A DNA stretch of 64,000 nucleotides from Sphingorhabdus sp. Lineage in GTDB: Bacteria > Pseudomonadota > Alphaproteobacteria > Sphingomonadales > Sphingomonadaceae. The notes under the pieces were generated by a model, which was given only the letters and a program-made list of their open reading frames with translations, was not told the DNA's origin and searched no databases. Made by a program: the position numbers and the translations under genes. Positions 1 to 8,491 of the stretch are shown here, one piece after another. The stretch covers positions 62,001-126,000 of the forward strand of contig JANQNO010000009.1 in NCBI GenBank assembly GCA_028279555.1, given 5' to 3'. Positions within the stretch are counted from its first letter, which is position 1; each line of letters opens with the position of its first letter.

Positions 1-313
1 CCATGCCGGGCGAGGAATAAAATTCGCCCACTATTTCAAGTTTGTTTGCGCGGTAGCCGGTTTCTTCTTCAAGTTCGCGGCTCGCAGCTTCTATCGGGTC
101 TTCGCCCGCATCATGATCGCCGATCAGTCCGGCTGGAAACTCGATGCAGTTGCGCCCCAGCGGCACCCTATATTGTTCCACCAGGATGACATCGCCATCG
201 ATCAAGGCCAAAAGGGCAGCCGCCCTGATCCCTCTGCTGCGCGAGACATACTCCCATTTCCCGTCCCGCTTGGCCGTGATAAAACGGCCCTCCCACATGG
301 TTTCTTCCGCCAT
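1..313 (-). CDS. NUDIX hydrolase, ADP-ribose pyrophosphatase-like (3' end outside window)
   Basis: The 104 visible residues starting at ATG 313 contain a complete Nudix box at residues 65-87 (G-x5-E-x7-R-E-L-E-E-E-x-G-Y). A preceding strand with VEQYR is typical of ADP-sugar pyrophosphatases. The enzyme would hydrolyse a nucleoside-diphosphate-sugar in the cytoplasm using the Glu cluster to hold Mg2+. The gene runs off the left edge, so its C-terminus and exact substrate cannot be judged. Its start lies a few bases after the stop of the TPM-domain gene, so it is probably the last gene of that leftward cluster. Confidence 0.85.
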   Translation of the reverse strand, partial: MAEETMWEGRFITAKRDGKWEYVSRSRGIRAAALLALIDGDVILVEQYRVPLGRNCIEFPAGLIGDHDAGEDPIEAASRELEEETGYRANKLEIVGEFYSSPGM

Positions 314-319
314 TACAGG

Positions 320-1018
320 CTAGAGCTCGATCAACCGGTCGGGCAACTCATTGGGATTGCCGTCGCTCTTCGGAAAATGTTCGCTCAAGACAATGCCCAC
401 CTGCTGGACGGCCGCAGCCATACCCGCGCCGGGTTCGCCATCGCGCGTATGGTCAATAAGCGCCAGCATGGCATCACCCCAGACTTCGCCGGATACCTTG
501 CTGACAATGGCCTCATCCGCGACGATTTCGGCCCGGTGCTCTTTGAGAGATAGATAGATCAAAATACCTGTTCGGCCAGCGGTCCGGCTTTCGGTACCGA
601 CGCGGAAAAGATCTATTGCGCGAAGCCGAACCGCCCGTTGCTTGGCAAAGGGTATTGTCAGCAACAAGCGTAGTGGCTGCCAATGCAATAATGCCCAGAC
701 CGCCAGCCATTTGATCAGCGCCATGGTGCCAGCAAGCGCAACATAACTCCCCAGCGAGAATTCATAATTCCATTCACCGGTGAGCATGGCCATGACCGAG
801 CGATAGAAATCCGGCAGCAGGGCAAAGGCGGCGAGCACGCCCAGTGCGGCCAGGCTTGCCCAGACATAAGCGGTTTCGCGGTAGTCATCCGAAACATCTG
901 CGACAATCGTCACGATCTCGCCGTCGGTGCTTTTTTCAGCTTCGCCAACGGCTTCGCTGACAAGCCTGTGATCGGCTTCGCTCATATGGTTGGTTTTGCG
1001 GATTCGAAACTTCTTCAC
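320..1018 (-). CDS. TPM-domain membrane protein
   Basis: This 232-residue protein starts with GTG at 1018, preceded by GGAGG at a good distance; an inner ATG at 985 (MSEADHRLV) is the alternative. A TPM domain half (TDGEIVTIV) leads into two hydrophobic segments at about residues 51-69 and 89-112. The second domain half (RTGILIYLSLKEHRAEIVAD) follows. The family includes acid-phosphatase-like TPM domains, but the substrate is unknown. Its start overlaps the stop of the Gly-rich TPM gene by a few bases, so lemA and the two TPM genes form one operon, a frequently seen trio. Confidence 0.85.
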   Translation of the reverse strand: MKKFRIRKTNHMSEADHRLVSEAVGEAEKSTDGEIVTIVADVSDDYRETAYVWASLAALGVLAAFALLPDFYRSVMAMLTGEWNYEFSLGSYVALAGTMALIKWLAVWALLHWQPLRLLLTIPFAKQRAVRLRAIDLFRVGTESRTAGRTGILIYLSLKEHRAEIVADEAIVSKVSGEVWGDAMLALIDHTRDGEPGAGMAAAVQQVGIVLSEHFPKSDGNPNELPDRLIEL

Positions 1019-1019
1019 C

Positions 1020-1835
1020 TCACCAGCCTCCAGATGCGCCGCCGCCGCCGAAGCTGCCGCCTCCGCCAGAAAATCCGCCGCCACCGAAGCCGCCGCCTCC
1101 ACCACCCCAGGAAGAACCGCCGGAGCTGCCGCCCCATCCGCCGCCGCCCCAGATGACAACCGGTCCGGAATAACCCTTCCTGCGGTGCTTCTTTCCGCCG
1201 CGCATGGCGGAGCTGATGATGGGCCAGATAAAGAAAATGAAAATGAAAAGCCAGAATATGATGAGGCCAATGTCTGCGCCGCTATCTTCACTTCCCCGAT
1301 TTTCGGCTTCCTGGGCGATCCGGGCGGCCTCGTCGGGCGGCAAAGTCAATTGCGTTGTTATTCTGTCGACGCCGGCATTGATCCCACCCGGGAAATCGCC
1401 GGCCTTGAATTTCGGTGTAATATCGTTGCGGATAATCTGAGAAGACAGAGCGTCGGTCAGGATCGGTTCAAGGCCATAACCGACTTCGATGCGCATTTTC
1501 CGCTCGTTGGGAGCAACGATCAGCAGGACGCCATTGTCCTTTTCGCTCTCGCCTTCACCATCCTGTCCGATCGCCCAATGGCGACCAAGTTGATAGCCGT
1601 AGTCGGCGATGTCATACCCTTGCAGGTCGCGAATGGTCGTGACCACAAGCTGACGATTGCTGTTCGTTTCCAAAGCCTCCAGTTTCGCTGTGATCGCCGA
1701 CTCTTCCTGAGGGCTCAGCAGGTCCGCCTCATCAACAACCCGCCCGGTCAGCTCCGGAAAATCCTGCGCGTGCGCAAGCCCGCTGGTCACCAGGACCAGT
1801 AGCGCGGCAAACAGGGATAGGGTCGCTTTATACAC
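1020..1835 (-). CDS. secreted TPM-domain protein with Gly-rich tail (YgcG-like)
   Basis: The 271-residue protein has a signal peptide (residues 1-23, ending AHA) and a TPM domain (about 30-165). A single membrane segment lies near 188-210, and the last ~50 residues are almost only Gly, Ser and Trp. This layout matches the YgcG family, thought to act at the cell envelope; the tail is typical and not a sequencing artefact. It sits directly downstream of lemA and overlaps the second TPM gene. A function beyond envelope association cannot be stated. Confidence 0.88.
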   Translation of the reverse strand: MYKATLSLFAALLVLVTSGLAHAQDFPELTGRVVDEADLLSPQEESAITAKLEALETNSNRQLVVTTIRDLQGYDIADYGYQLGRHWAIGQDGEGESEKDNGVLLIVAPNERKMRIEVGYGLEPILTDALSSQIIRNDITPKFKAGDFPGGINAGVDRITTQLTLPPDEAARIAQEAENRGSEDSGADIGLIIFWLFIFIFFIWPIISSAMRGGKKHRRKGYSGPVVIWGGGGWGGSSGGSSWGGGGGGFGGGGFSGGGGSFGGGGASGGW

Positions 1836-1850
1836 TATGCCGAGGCTGGA

Positions 1851-2450
1851 TCAGCTCGACGTCAAGTCGATCTCGGGCGCTTCTTCGGCTCCCTCGGTTG
1901 TTGCCTTGAAAGGCGTCATCGGGTCGGCCCCGTGAATGATCTTCGCGCCAATAATATCCGGGAAGGTGCGGATGGTGGTATTATATTTCCGAACGGCTTC
2001 ATTATAGTCGCGCCGCGCCACGCTGATCCGGTTCTCCGTTCCCTCGAGCTGGCTTTGCAGAGCGAGGACATTATCATTCGACTTGACCTGCGGATAAGCT
2101 TCGAAGCTCGCCAGCAGGCGACCGAGAGAACTGCCCAGTTCTGCCTGTGCAGCCTGAAACTGCGCAACTTTCGCTGGATCGGAGAGGTCTTCTGCAGAAA
2201 CCTGTATCGACGTCGCCTTGGCCCGCGCTTCGGTAACGCCGACAAGAACATCGCGTTCCTGCTGCATGGCACCCTTCACCGACTCGACCAGGTTGGGAAC
2301 AAGATCGGCGCGCCGCTGATAAGCGCTTTCGACATCGGCCCATTTCGCTTTCGCTGCTTCCTCTGCTGTGGGAACGCTGTTTATGCCGCAAGCGCTGAGC
2401 GAAATTGCAGCGGTCGAAATGAATGCAGCGCGCAAGATGTTTGAGTGCAT
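1851..2450 (-). CDS. lemA: LemA family lipoprotein
   Basis: The start at ATG 2450 gives 199 residues with a lipobox (SLSAC, Cys21) after a short hydrophobic signal, so the protein is probably lipid-anchored. The LemA core is clear: RRADLVPNLVESVKG, then the long helix pair and the closing segment FPDIIGA. The open frame continues upstream to 2795, but that part runs through mscL on the other strand and is not coding. LemA proteins are envelope proteins of poorly defined role that co-occur with TPM proteins, as here. Confidence 0.9.
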   Translation of the reverse strand: MHSNILRAAFISTAAISLSACGINSVPTAEEAAKAKWADVESAYQRRADLVPNLVESVKGAMQQERDVLVGVTEARAKATSIQVSAEDLSDPAKVAQFQAAQAELGSSLGRLLASFEAYPQVKSNDNVLALQSQLEGTENRISVARRDYNEAVRKYNTTIRTFPDIIGAKIIHGADPMTPFKATTEGAEEAPEIDLTSS

Positions 2451-2589
2451 GATCGGAATTCTCCCCTTGGGTAAGTGTGTTACATATATAGGACTGCTGC
2501 CCAATAGTTTCAATCGGCAAGTGTCGACATAGCCGCCCGAATGTTGCATGAGCGCCAGCGACCAAGGCATGATCGAGGGGTGTTTTCGA

Positions 2590-3000
2590 ATGTGGAACGA
2601 ATTTAAGGACTTCATTGCCAAGGGCAACGTCATGGAGTTGGCCGTGGCTGTCATCATCGGCGGCGCTTTCGCAACGGTTGTCGGTTCGTTGACCGACGAT
2701 GTCATTATGCCGATCATTGGCGCTGTTTTCGGCGGCGCGGATTTTTCGAGCATGTTTATTCTGCTTGGTGATCCCGGCGAAATCGATCCGAACAACTATG
2801 CCGCCCTCAAGGAGGCTGGCGTAGCAACGCTTGGTTACGGCGCGTTCATAACCGCAATAATCAACTTTCTCATTCTCGCCTTTGTGATCTTCATGCTCGT
2901 CAAATGGGTCAACAAGATCATGGCCAAAAAGGAAGAAGATGCCGGTCCCAGCGAGGTCGATCTGCTCACCGAAATCCGCGATGCACTGAAAAAGGACTGA
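2590..3000 (+). CDS. mscL: large-conductance mechanosensitive channel MscL
   Basis: The ATG at 2590 follows GAGGGG and begins MWNEFKDFIAKGNVMELAVA, the standard amphipathic N-terminal helix and first membrane helix. The 136-residue length and second membrane helix (ITAIINFLILAFVIFMLVKW) match the family, as does the cytoplasmic bundle ending LLTEIRDALKK. MscL is an inner-membrane pentamer that opens under membrane tension during hypo-osmotic shock. An upstream in-frame ATG at 2548 would add 14 unlikely residues. It is divergent from lemA. Confidence 0.96.
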   Translation: MWNEFKDFIAKGNVMELAVAVIIGGAFATVVGSLTDDVIMPIIGAVFGGADFSSMFILLGDPGEIDPNNYAALKEAGVATLGYGAFITAIINFLILAFVIFMLVKWVNKIMAKKEEDAGPSEVDLLTEIRDALKKD

Positions 3001-3058
3001 TGCACCCGATCGGCTTTGACATTGTATTGGGGCCGGGCGTGCAGCATGGAAAGGTGCC

Positions 3059-4324
3059 ATGAACGCGCCGGAACCCTTGCCGGAGCAGCAGCGCCGCGAC
3101 CGCGTTACTGCCGGTACCCCTGATTCGGGTTTTCGCTCCCGGCTTGTCGGGCCAATTGGCGTTCGCATCCTGGATCGTATCGATCGAGGGCTGGCTGCCG
3201 GCAGCATCGAGGGCCATCTCCCAAACGGAGAAATGCGCATGCTGGGCGCGCGCAGGCCGGGGCCGCATGCCGTTGTCCATGTCAAGAGTTGGAATGCCCT
3301 GGTGCGATTGGCCCGCGCTGGTTCGGTTGGCTGGTATGAGGCATGGGCGGCCGGAGAATGGGAAAGCCCGGATCCGGTTCCGCTGTTCGATCTTTTCATG
3401 CGCAACCGCAAGGAATTGGGGCAGGCGGCAAGGGCTTCCGGATGGGCCCGACTTGCCGGTAAAGCCATCCATTGGGCGAAGCGGAACAACAAACCCGGTG
3501 CGCGCAGAAATATCGAATTCCACTATGATCTCGGCAATGACTTTTATGCCGCATGGCTGGACCCCTCGATGACATATTCCAGCGCCGTTTTTGCCGATGC
3601 GGGGCAAGGCGGCGATCTTCAGGAAGCACAGCACCGCAAGAATGCATTGCTTCTGGAAAGGCTGAATCTATCGCCCGGGCAGAATATGCTCGAAATAGGC
3701 TGCGGCTGGGGCAGTCTGGCAGAGCAGGCGCTGCGGGAATCGGATATCGAATATCGCGGGATTACGCTTTCGACGGAGCAGAAATCATTTGCCGACAAGC
3801 GGCTTCTTGCCTTTGGCCGCGCCGCAACGGTTTCGATTACCGATTACCGGGATGTCGAAGAACAGTTTGACGCGATCGCCAGCGTGGAAATGGTCGAAGC
3901 TGTGGGGCAGCGTTACTGGCCCGATTATGTCGATTGCATAGCACGTAACTTGAAACGGGGAGGGCGCGCGGCAATCCAGTATATCCGGATCGAAGATGAT
4001 GTTTTCGATGCCTATGCGCATAGTCAGGATTTTATACAGCGCTACATTTTCCCGGGCGGGATGTTGCTATCAGAAAGCAGGTTCCGTGCTTTGGCCAAGG
4101 ACAGGGGGTTGAGCTGGCAGGATCAGCTTGATTTCGGGCTGCACTATGCCGAAACACTGCGCCAATGGCGCAAGCGCTTCGACCGCGCGGCAAGCGAAGG
4201 GTGTCTGCCGCAAATTTTCGATGAGAAATTTACTCGGCTTTGGCGCTACTATCTGATGTATTGCGAGGGTGGCTTTCGTGGCGGCGGGATCAACGTTGCC
4301 CAGGTAACGCTGGTAAAGGAATAA
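3059..4324 (+). CDS. cfa: cyclopropane-fatty-acyl-phospholipid synthase family methyltransferase
   Basis: The 421-residue protein has the class motif FHYDLGNDFY near residue 164 and a SAM-binding loop LEIGCGWGSL at 211-220. Further family segments are SVEMVEAVGQRYW and a C-terminal WRYYLMYCEGGFR. These enzymes transfer a methylene group from S-adenosylmethionine to unsaturated acyl chains of membrane phospholipids. The length is slightly above the E. coli enzyme because of the N-terminus. It follows mscL by 58 bp and precedes a serine hydrolase by 18 bp. Confidence 0.92.
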   Translation: MNAPEPLPEQQRRDRVTAGTPDSGFRSRLVGPIGVRILDRIDRGLAAGSIEGHLPNGEMRMLGARRPGPHAVVHVKSWNALVRLARAGSVGWYEAWAAGEWESPDPVPLFDLFMRNRKELGQAARASGWARLAGKAIHWAKRNNKPGARRNIEFHYDLGNDFYAAWLDPSMTYSSAVFADAGQGGDLQEAQHRKNALLLERLNLSPGQNMLEIGCGWGSLAEQALRESDIEYRGITLSTEQKSFADKRLLAFGRAATVSITDYRDVEEQFDAIASVEMVEAVGQRYWPDYVDCIARNLKRGGRAAIQYIRIEDDVFDAYAHSQDFIQRYIFPGGMLLSESRFRALAKDRGLSWQDQLDFGLHYAETLRQWRKRFDRAASEGCLPQIFDEKFTRLWRYYLMYCEGGFRGGGINVAQVTLVKE

Positions 4325-4342
4325 AGATGGAGAGGGAAAAGC

Positions 4343-5563
4343 ATGTTGAAGTGGGTTTTGGGGATATTGGCAATCATAGGGCTGGCGCTTGGAATTGGCT
4401 GGCTTTCGATGGACAAGGATACGCGCAACCTCGTCGCCAATATGCCGACGGACGATAACGTGCTTTTCTGGTCCATTCCGCAGCGAGATGCAGCTTTCAG
4501 GGCGATCGATTCGATTTCGGCCGTGGCAAAGTCGCGCGTCATCAAATCGGGCGGAAACACGATGCAGATGCCGGAAGGCGCACCGCTGAAGATCGGCACG
4601 GATGTGGATAGCTACATGAAGGAGCAGCGGACAGCGGGCCTGGTGATTGTGCACAATGGCAAGATTGTGCTTGAAAAATATGGTCTGGATTTTGACAAGG
4701 AAGGGCGTTGGACAAGCTTTTCGGTTGCAAAGAGCTTTACCTCGACGATGGTAGGTGCCGCCGTCAAGGACGGGCATATCAAGAGCCTCGATGACAAGGT
4801 TACAGACTATATCAAGGGCCTGAAGAACTCGCCCTACGAAGAGGTGACCGTCAGGCAGCTGTTGACCATGACCTCCGGCATAAAATGGAACGAGGATTAT
4901 GAAGATCCCAACTCGGATGTGGCGCTTTTCAACCGGCATGAAGCCGAAGATGGTCTTGATGTTACGGTAAGCTATATGCGCAAGCTGCCACGCGAGGCAC
5001 CAGCTGGGGAAAAGTGGGTCTACAAGACTGGCGAAACAAATTTGATCGGCGTGCTTGTCAGTGAGGCGACGGGCAAGAATATTTCAGACTATCTGTCCGA
5101 GAAAATCTGGGCATCATACGGTATGGAGCAGGACGGCAGTTGGCTGCTTGGTCCTACCGGTCATGAGATTAGCGGCTGCTGTATTCAGGCATCGACCCGC
5201 GACTTTGCACGATTCGGGCTTTTCATGCTCGGCGGCGCAAAGATTGGCGGCGACAGCATATTGCCCGACGGCTGGATTGCAGAAGCGACAACGAAGCAGG
5301 CGGATATCGACATGCCCGGCAAGGGTTACGGTTTTCAATGGTGGACCTACGATGATGGCAGTTATGCAGCGCAGGGAATCTTTGGGCAGGGCATATTTAT
5401 CGATCCCAAACGCAATCTGGTTATTGCTTCAAACAGCAACTGGCCGACAGCGACCAACCCCGACACAGTAGGAAAGCAAAGGGAAGCTTTCTATGTCAGC
5501 GTCCAGGAAGCTGTCGACCAGTTGACGGTGAATGAAGCGGGCGAGGCCGATGGGGGCGCTTGA
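4343..5563 (+). CDS. serine hydrolase, class C beta-lactamase / 6-aminohexanoate-dimer hydrolase-like
   Basis: A membrane anchor or signal (residues 3-22) precedes a penicillin-binding fold of 406 residues. The SxxK nucleophile motif is S127-V-A-K130, and the second motif contains Y227 in a YKTGETN context typical of NylB-type esterases. The fold suggests a periplasmic esterase or amidase; a true beta-lactamase role is not supported because the usual YAN and KTG triad context is altered. The ATG at 4343 is preceded by a GAGAGGGAAAAG purine tract. Confidence 0.85.
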   Translation: MLKWVLGILAIIGLALGIGWLSMDKDTRNLVANMPTDDNVLFWSIPQRDAAFRAIDSISAVAKSRVIKSGGNTMQMPEGAPLKIGTDVDSYMKEQRTAGLVIVHNGKIVLEKYGLDFDKEGRWTSFSVAKSFTSTMVGAAVKDGHIKSLDDKVTDYIKGLKNSPYEEVTVRQLLTMTSGIKWNEDYEDPNSDVALFNRHEAEDGLDVTVSYMRKLPREAPAGEKWVYKTGETNLIGVLVSEATGKNISDYLSEKIWASYGMEQDGSWLLGPTGHEISGCCIQASTRDFARFGLFMLGGAKIGGDSILPDGWIAEATTKQADIDMPGKGYGFQWWTYDDGSYAAQGIFGQGIFIDPKRNLVIASNSNWPTATNPDTVGKQREAFYVSVQEAVDQLTVNEAGEADGGA

Positions 5564-5593
5564 GACTGAACAGTCTTGGCCCCGCCCCTTCAT

Positions 5594-5977
5594 CTACTCG
5601 TCCATGCGGTAGCGCGCGACCAGATTATCGAGCACCGCCTGGTTGAGCAGATCTTTGAACGCGCAGCCGACGATTGTGCCGTCGTTGCGCGCAATTTCGG
5701 CCTGTAGAGGGGCCAGGCCCGGGATGGTTAGCCATATCCTTGAGCCCACCGGTTGGCAGGTAAAGGCTTCGGCTAAAAATCCCGAAAGCGAGAGATCGTG
5801 AACTGTGACGTGGAAGCCCGCCGAAGCCGAAGGCCGCAAAGTTGCCGGTATCCGCAATCTGATTCGCTGTGCGCTGCGATCCTCAAGCGCAGCTTCAGCG
5901 TAGCGGTTATCCTTCTCCCTTGCAGTGGCCTTTTCAGCAGCGGAATAACTGACGTCCATGGGTGTATCTAGGGTCAT
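5594..5977 (-). CDS. PilZ-domain protein
   Basis: The 127-residue protein carries the two halves of the PilZ cyclic-di-GMP-binding signature: an Arg-rich stretch (RSAQRIRLRIPATLR, near residues 34-48) and D-x-S-x-x-G as DLSLSG near 62-67. No other domain is present, so it is a small stand-alone PilZ adaptor. Two GGDEF/EAL proteins in the same window could supply or remove the ligand, but nothing physical links them. Confidence 0.82.
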   Translation of the reverse strand: MTLDTPMDVSYSAAEKATAREKDNRYAEAALEDRSAQRIRLRIPATLRPSASAGFHVTVHDLSLSGFLAEAFTCQPVGSRIWLTIPGLAPLQAEIARNDGTIVGCAFKDLLNQAVLDNLVARYRMDE

Positions 5978-6146
5978 TTATTCGTCTCCATAATTGGCAA
6001 ACACAGATTCACCAGGCAGAGTAAATGTCAGGTTCCGAGGGAGGCCTAAGGAAAATTTCACCATATAGCCGTCTGTAAAATGACCGGAATCAGGAATGGC
6101 GCGCGGCGCGACTTGCTTTTTTCTGTCCTCGCCGCCATATCGCTGG

Positions 6147-6236
6147 CGGGAGTCGGATGGACGTGGCACTCGCCAACCCGGTCAGGTCCTGACGGAAGCA
6201 GCCGTAACGAATTCGCTACGGGTCGTCCGGCTCCTA
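6147..6236 (+). ncRNA. ffs: signal recognition particle RNA (small bacterial 4.5S type)
   Basis: The hallmark core GGTCAGGTCCTGACGGAAGC begins at 6180, followed by AGCC. Outer arms pair as 11 consecutive bases (6149-6159 with 6224-6234, allowing G-U pairs). The location just upstream of dnaX is common in alphaproteobacteria. The RNA binds Ffh and targets membrane proteins co-translationally. Ends are set from the pairing and could be off by several bases. Elsewhere in the 338-bp gap between the PilZ gene and dnaX no gene was seen. Confidence 0.88.
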
Positions 6237-6315
6237 CTTTCGAATATTCCGGTTCGCGAAACCAGGCCAACTAAGCCTTCGACAAATTTTGCCGGGCGTT
6301 CTAGACTAACTGCTT

Positions 6316-8037
6316 ATGCCCGATTCACCCGATAGCGAGATTGCGGAGCGCGATCCTGACATGCCAGACGACGCACTTGGATTGGGACTGTCGGAACCAG
6401 AGCAAGCCAGTTCTTCCAGCGACAGCAGCTACCGTGTTCTCGCGCGCAAATACCGCCCGCAAAATTTCGATGGGCTGATTGGTCAGGATGCGATGGTGCA
6501 GACGCTGGGAAACGCCATAAAACGCGGGCGTCTGGCACATGCATTTTTGATGACCGGCGTGCGCGGCGTTGGAAAGACGTCGACCGCACGGCTTATCGCG
6601 AAGGCACTGAATTGCATCGGACCGGATGGCAAAGGTGAGGCGACTATTGAGCCATGTGGGCAGTGCGAGCATTGCCTGGCGATCGCCGAGGGCAGACATA
6701 TCGATGTCATCGAAATGGACGCGGCAAGCCACACCGGCGTTGACGATGTCAGGGAAATTATCGAGGCGGTCCGCTATGCGGCGGTATCGGCGCGCTACAA
6801 GATTTACATCATCGACGAAGTGCATATGCTCTCGAAAAATGCATTCAACGCACTTCTCAAGACGCTTGAAGAACCCCCGGCTCATGTCAAATTCCTGTTT
6901 GCGACCACAGAGGTCAACAAGGTTCCGATCACCGTTCTTTCGCGCTGCCAGCGCTTTGACTTGAAACGAATTCCGGTTGAATTGCTGGCCTCTCACTTTG
7001 CCGATGTTGCAGGTCAGGAGAAGGTTGAGGCGGAAGAAGAAGCGTTTACCCTTATTGCGCAGGCAGCCGAAGGCTCGGTCCGGGACGGTCTGTCGATACT
7101 CGATCAGGCGATCGCACATGCCGATATGGAGGGCGCGGGCAAGATCACCGCGGATCAGTTGCGCAGTATGCTCGGGTTGTCGGACAGCGGCGCAACGCGC
7201 CGATTATTTGGCCTGATGCTTGCCGGCGACGCGCAGGCCATGCTTGCCGAAGCTGCATCGCAATATGCGCTCGGAGTCGAACCGCAAGCGATGATTTCCG
7301 GTTTGCTGGGCGAAGTGCACAGATTGACGCTGGCCAAGATTGGGGGGCCTGCCGATCCCACGATGGCGGCTCATGTCCGCGAAGAAATATCCGCACAGGC
7401 TGAGGCGCTTACATTCCCCATGCTGCACCGGCTCTGGCAGCTGCTGCTCAAAGGTCATGACGAAGTTGCTCACGCCGCCATGCCGCGTGAGGCAGGAGAT
7501 ATGGCGCTTCTGCGCGTGGCACATGCGGCAACCATGCCGGATCCGGGCGAACTGGCAAAGATGCTGAATGAACAAGGCACAACCAAAGCACCAGATGCAC
7601 TAACAGAGGCGGCGCGGGAAGAAAATGTGCCGGCTTCTCCAACACCCACAGCAATCAGGCCGGATGATTTCGATGCATTGCTGGCGCTCCTTCGACAGCA
7701 TAAATTTGTCAATATCGAGATGACGCTAAGAGATGTCATGCGCGTCGCAGAGTTTTCGCCGCCGCTGCTCGCTTATCAGCTTGCCGGGCCAGTTTCGCCT
7801 GGCTTTATGCGGGAATTGGCAGACGCGCTGAAAAAGGTAACCGGTGAGCGGTGGCAGCTCGAAGAACGTATGGGCGATGTAGAGCCAAGTATTCTGGAGA
7901 GCGAACAGGCAGCAGCAGATGCCGAACGCCAGGCGATTATGGAGTCGCCGTTGGTCAAAGCTGCATTCGCCGCCTTTCCCGATGCCGAATTGCTCGATAG
8001 CAATGAAGGCGACAAAAAACGGAGCGCAAGCGCATGA
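6316..8037 (+). CDS. dnaX: DNA polymerase III subunit tau/gamma
   Basis: The 573-residue protein has a Walker A at residues 81-90 (GVRGVGKTST) and four zinc-binding cysteines (C100, C114, C117, C120). A DEVH Walker B lies at 167-170, and sensor 1 is in the LFATTEVNKVP segment. It is the clamp-loader ATPase that loads the beta clamp and couples polymerase cores. A ~40-residue acidic/Ser-rich extension precedes the usual YRVLARKYRPQ start of the family; this is common in sphingomonads. It overlaps ybaB by 4 bp. Confidence 0.97.
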   Translation: MPDSPDSEIAERDPDMPDDALGLGLSEPEQASSSSDSSYRVLARKYRPQNFDGLIGQDAMVQTLGNAIKRGRLAHAFLMTGVRGVGKTSTARLIAKALNCIGPDGKGEATIEPCGQCEHCLAIAEGRHIDVIEMDAASHTGVDDVREIIEAVRYAAVSARYKIYIIDEVHMLSKNAFNALLKTLEEPPAHVKFLFATTEVNKVPITVLSRCQRFDLKRIPVELLASHFADVAGQEKVEAEEEAFTLIAQAAEGSVRDGLSILDQAIAHADMEGAGKITADQLRSMLGLSDSGATRRLFGLMLAGDAQAMLAEAASQYALGVEPQAMISGLLGEVHRLTLAKIGGPADPTMAAHVREEISAQAEALTFPMLHRLWQLLLKGHDEVAHAAMPREAGDMALLRVAHAATMPDPGELAKMLNEQGTTKAPDALTEAAREENVPASPTPTAIRPDDFDALLALLRQHKFVNIEMTLRDVMRVAEFSPPLLAYQLAGPVSPGFMRELADALKKVTGERWQLEERMGDVEPSILESEQAAADAERQAIMESPLVKAAFAAFPDAELLDSNEGDKKRSASA

Positions 8038-8369
8038 AGAATATGGAAGAGATGATCAAGGCAGCGCAGGACGCTGCGCAGAATATCCAAAAGCAGATGG
8101 AGGAAGCGCAGGGTAAGCTCGATAGCATCGAAGTCGAAGGCGTCTCCGGCGGCGGCATGGTCAAGGTGAAGGCATCCGCCAAAGGGCGGATTATTGGCCT
8201 TTCAATTGACGACAGCCTGATCGTGCCAGAGGACAAGCAAATGCTGGAAGACCTTATCATCGCCGCGTTTAACGATGCGCGCGAGAAAGCTGATGCCGCC
8301 AGCAATGAGGAAATGGGGAAGATGACCAGCGGTTTGCCGCTTCCCGCCGGTTTCAAAATGCCCTTTTAG
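8034..8369 (+). CDS. YbaB/EbfC family nucleoid-associated protein
   Basis: The 111-residue protein begins MKNMEEMIKAAQDAAQNIQK and contains the family's VKVKASAKGRIIGLSID strand region. It binds DNA as a small dimer. The start codon overlaps the dnaX stop (ATGA), which implies translational coupling and matches the conserved dnaX-ybaB pair of most bacteria (where recR often follows; it does not here). Confidence 0.94.
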   Translation: MKNMEEMIKAAQDAAQNIQKQMEEAQGKLDSIEVEGVSGGGMVKVKASAKGRIIGLSIDDSLIVPEDKQMLEDLIIAAFNDAREKADAASNEEMGKMTSGLPLPAGFKMPF

Positions 8370-8491
8370 GGCAGTTATCCCCAGTCAATACGCCATTTTC
8401 TGAATGCCAGCCATTGAAAGCGGTATCATTCCGCTCATATTAGTTGCAGTCCTGCGCGGCAAATCGAGCCTTGCGCCCCACCGGAGTAAAT

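Noticed and set aside
4343-5563. Antibiotic-resistance beta-lactamase
   Set aside because: The SxxK motif is shared by many esterases and amidases; the second motif context (YKTGETN) is NylB-like and typical lactamase motifs are not all present.
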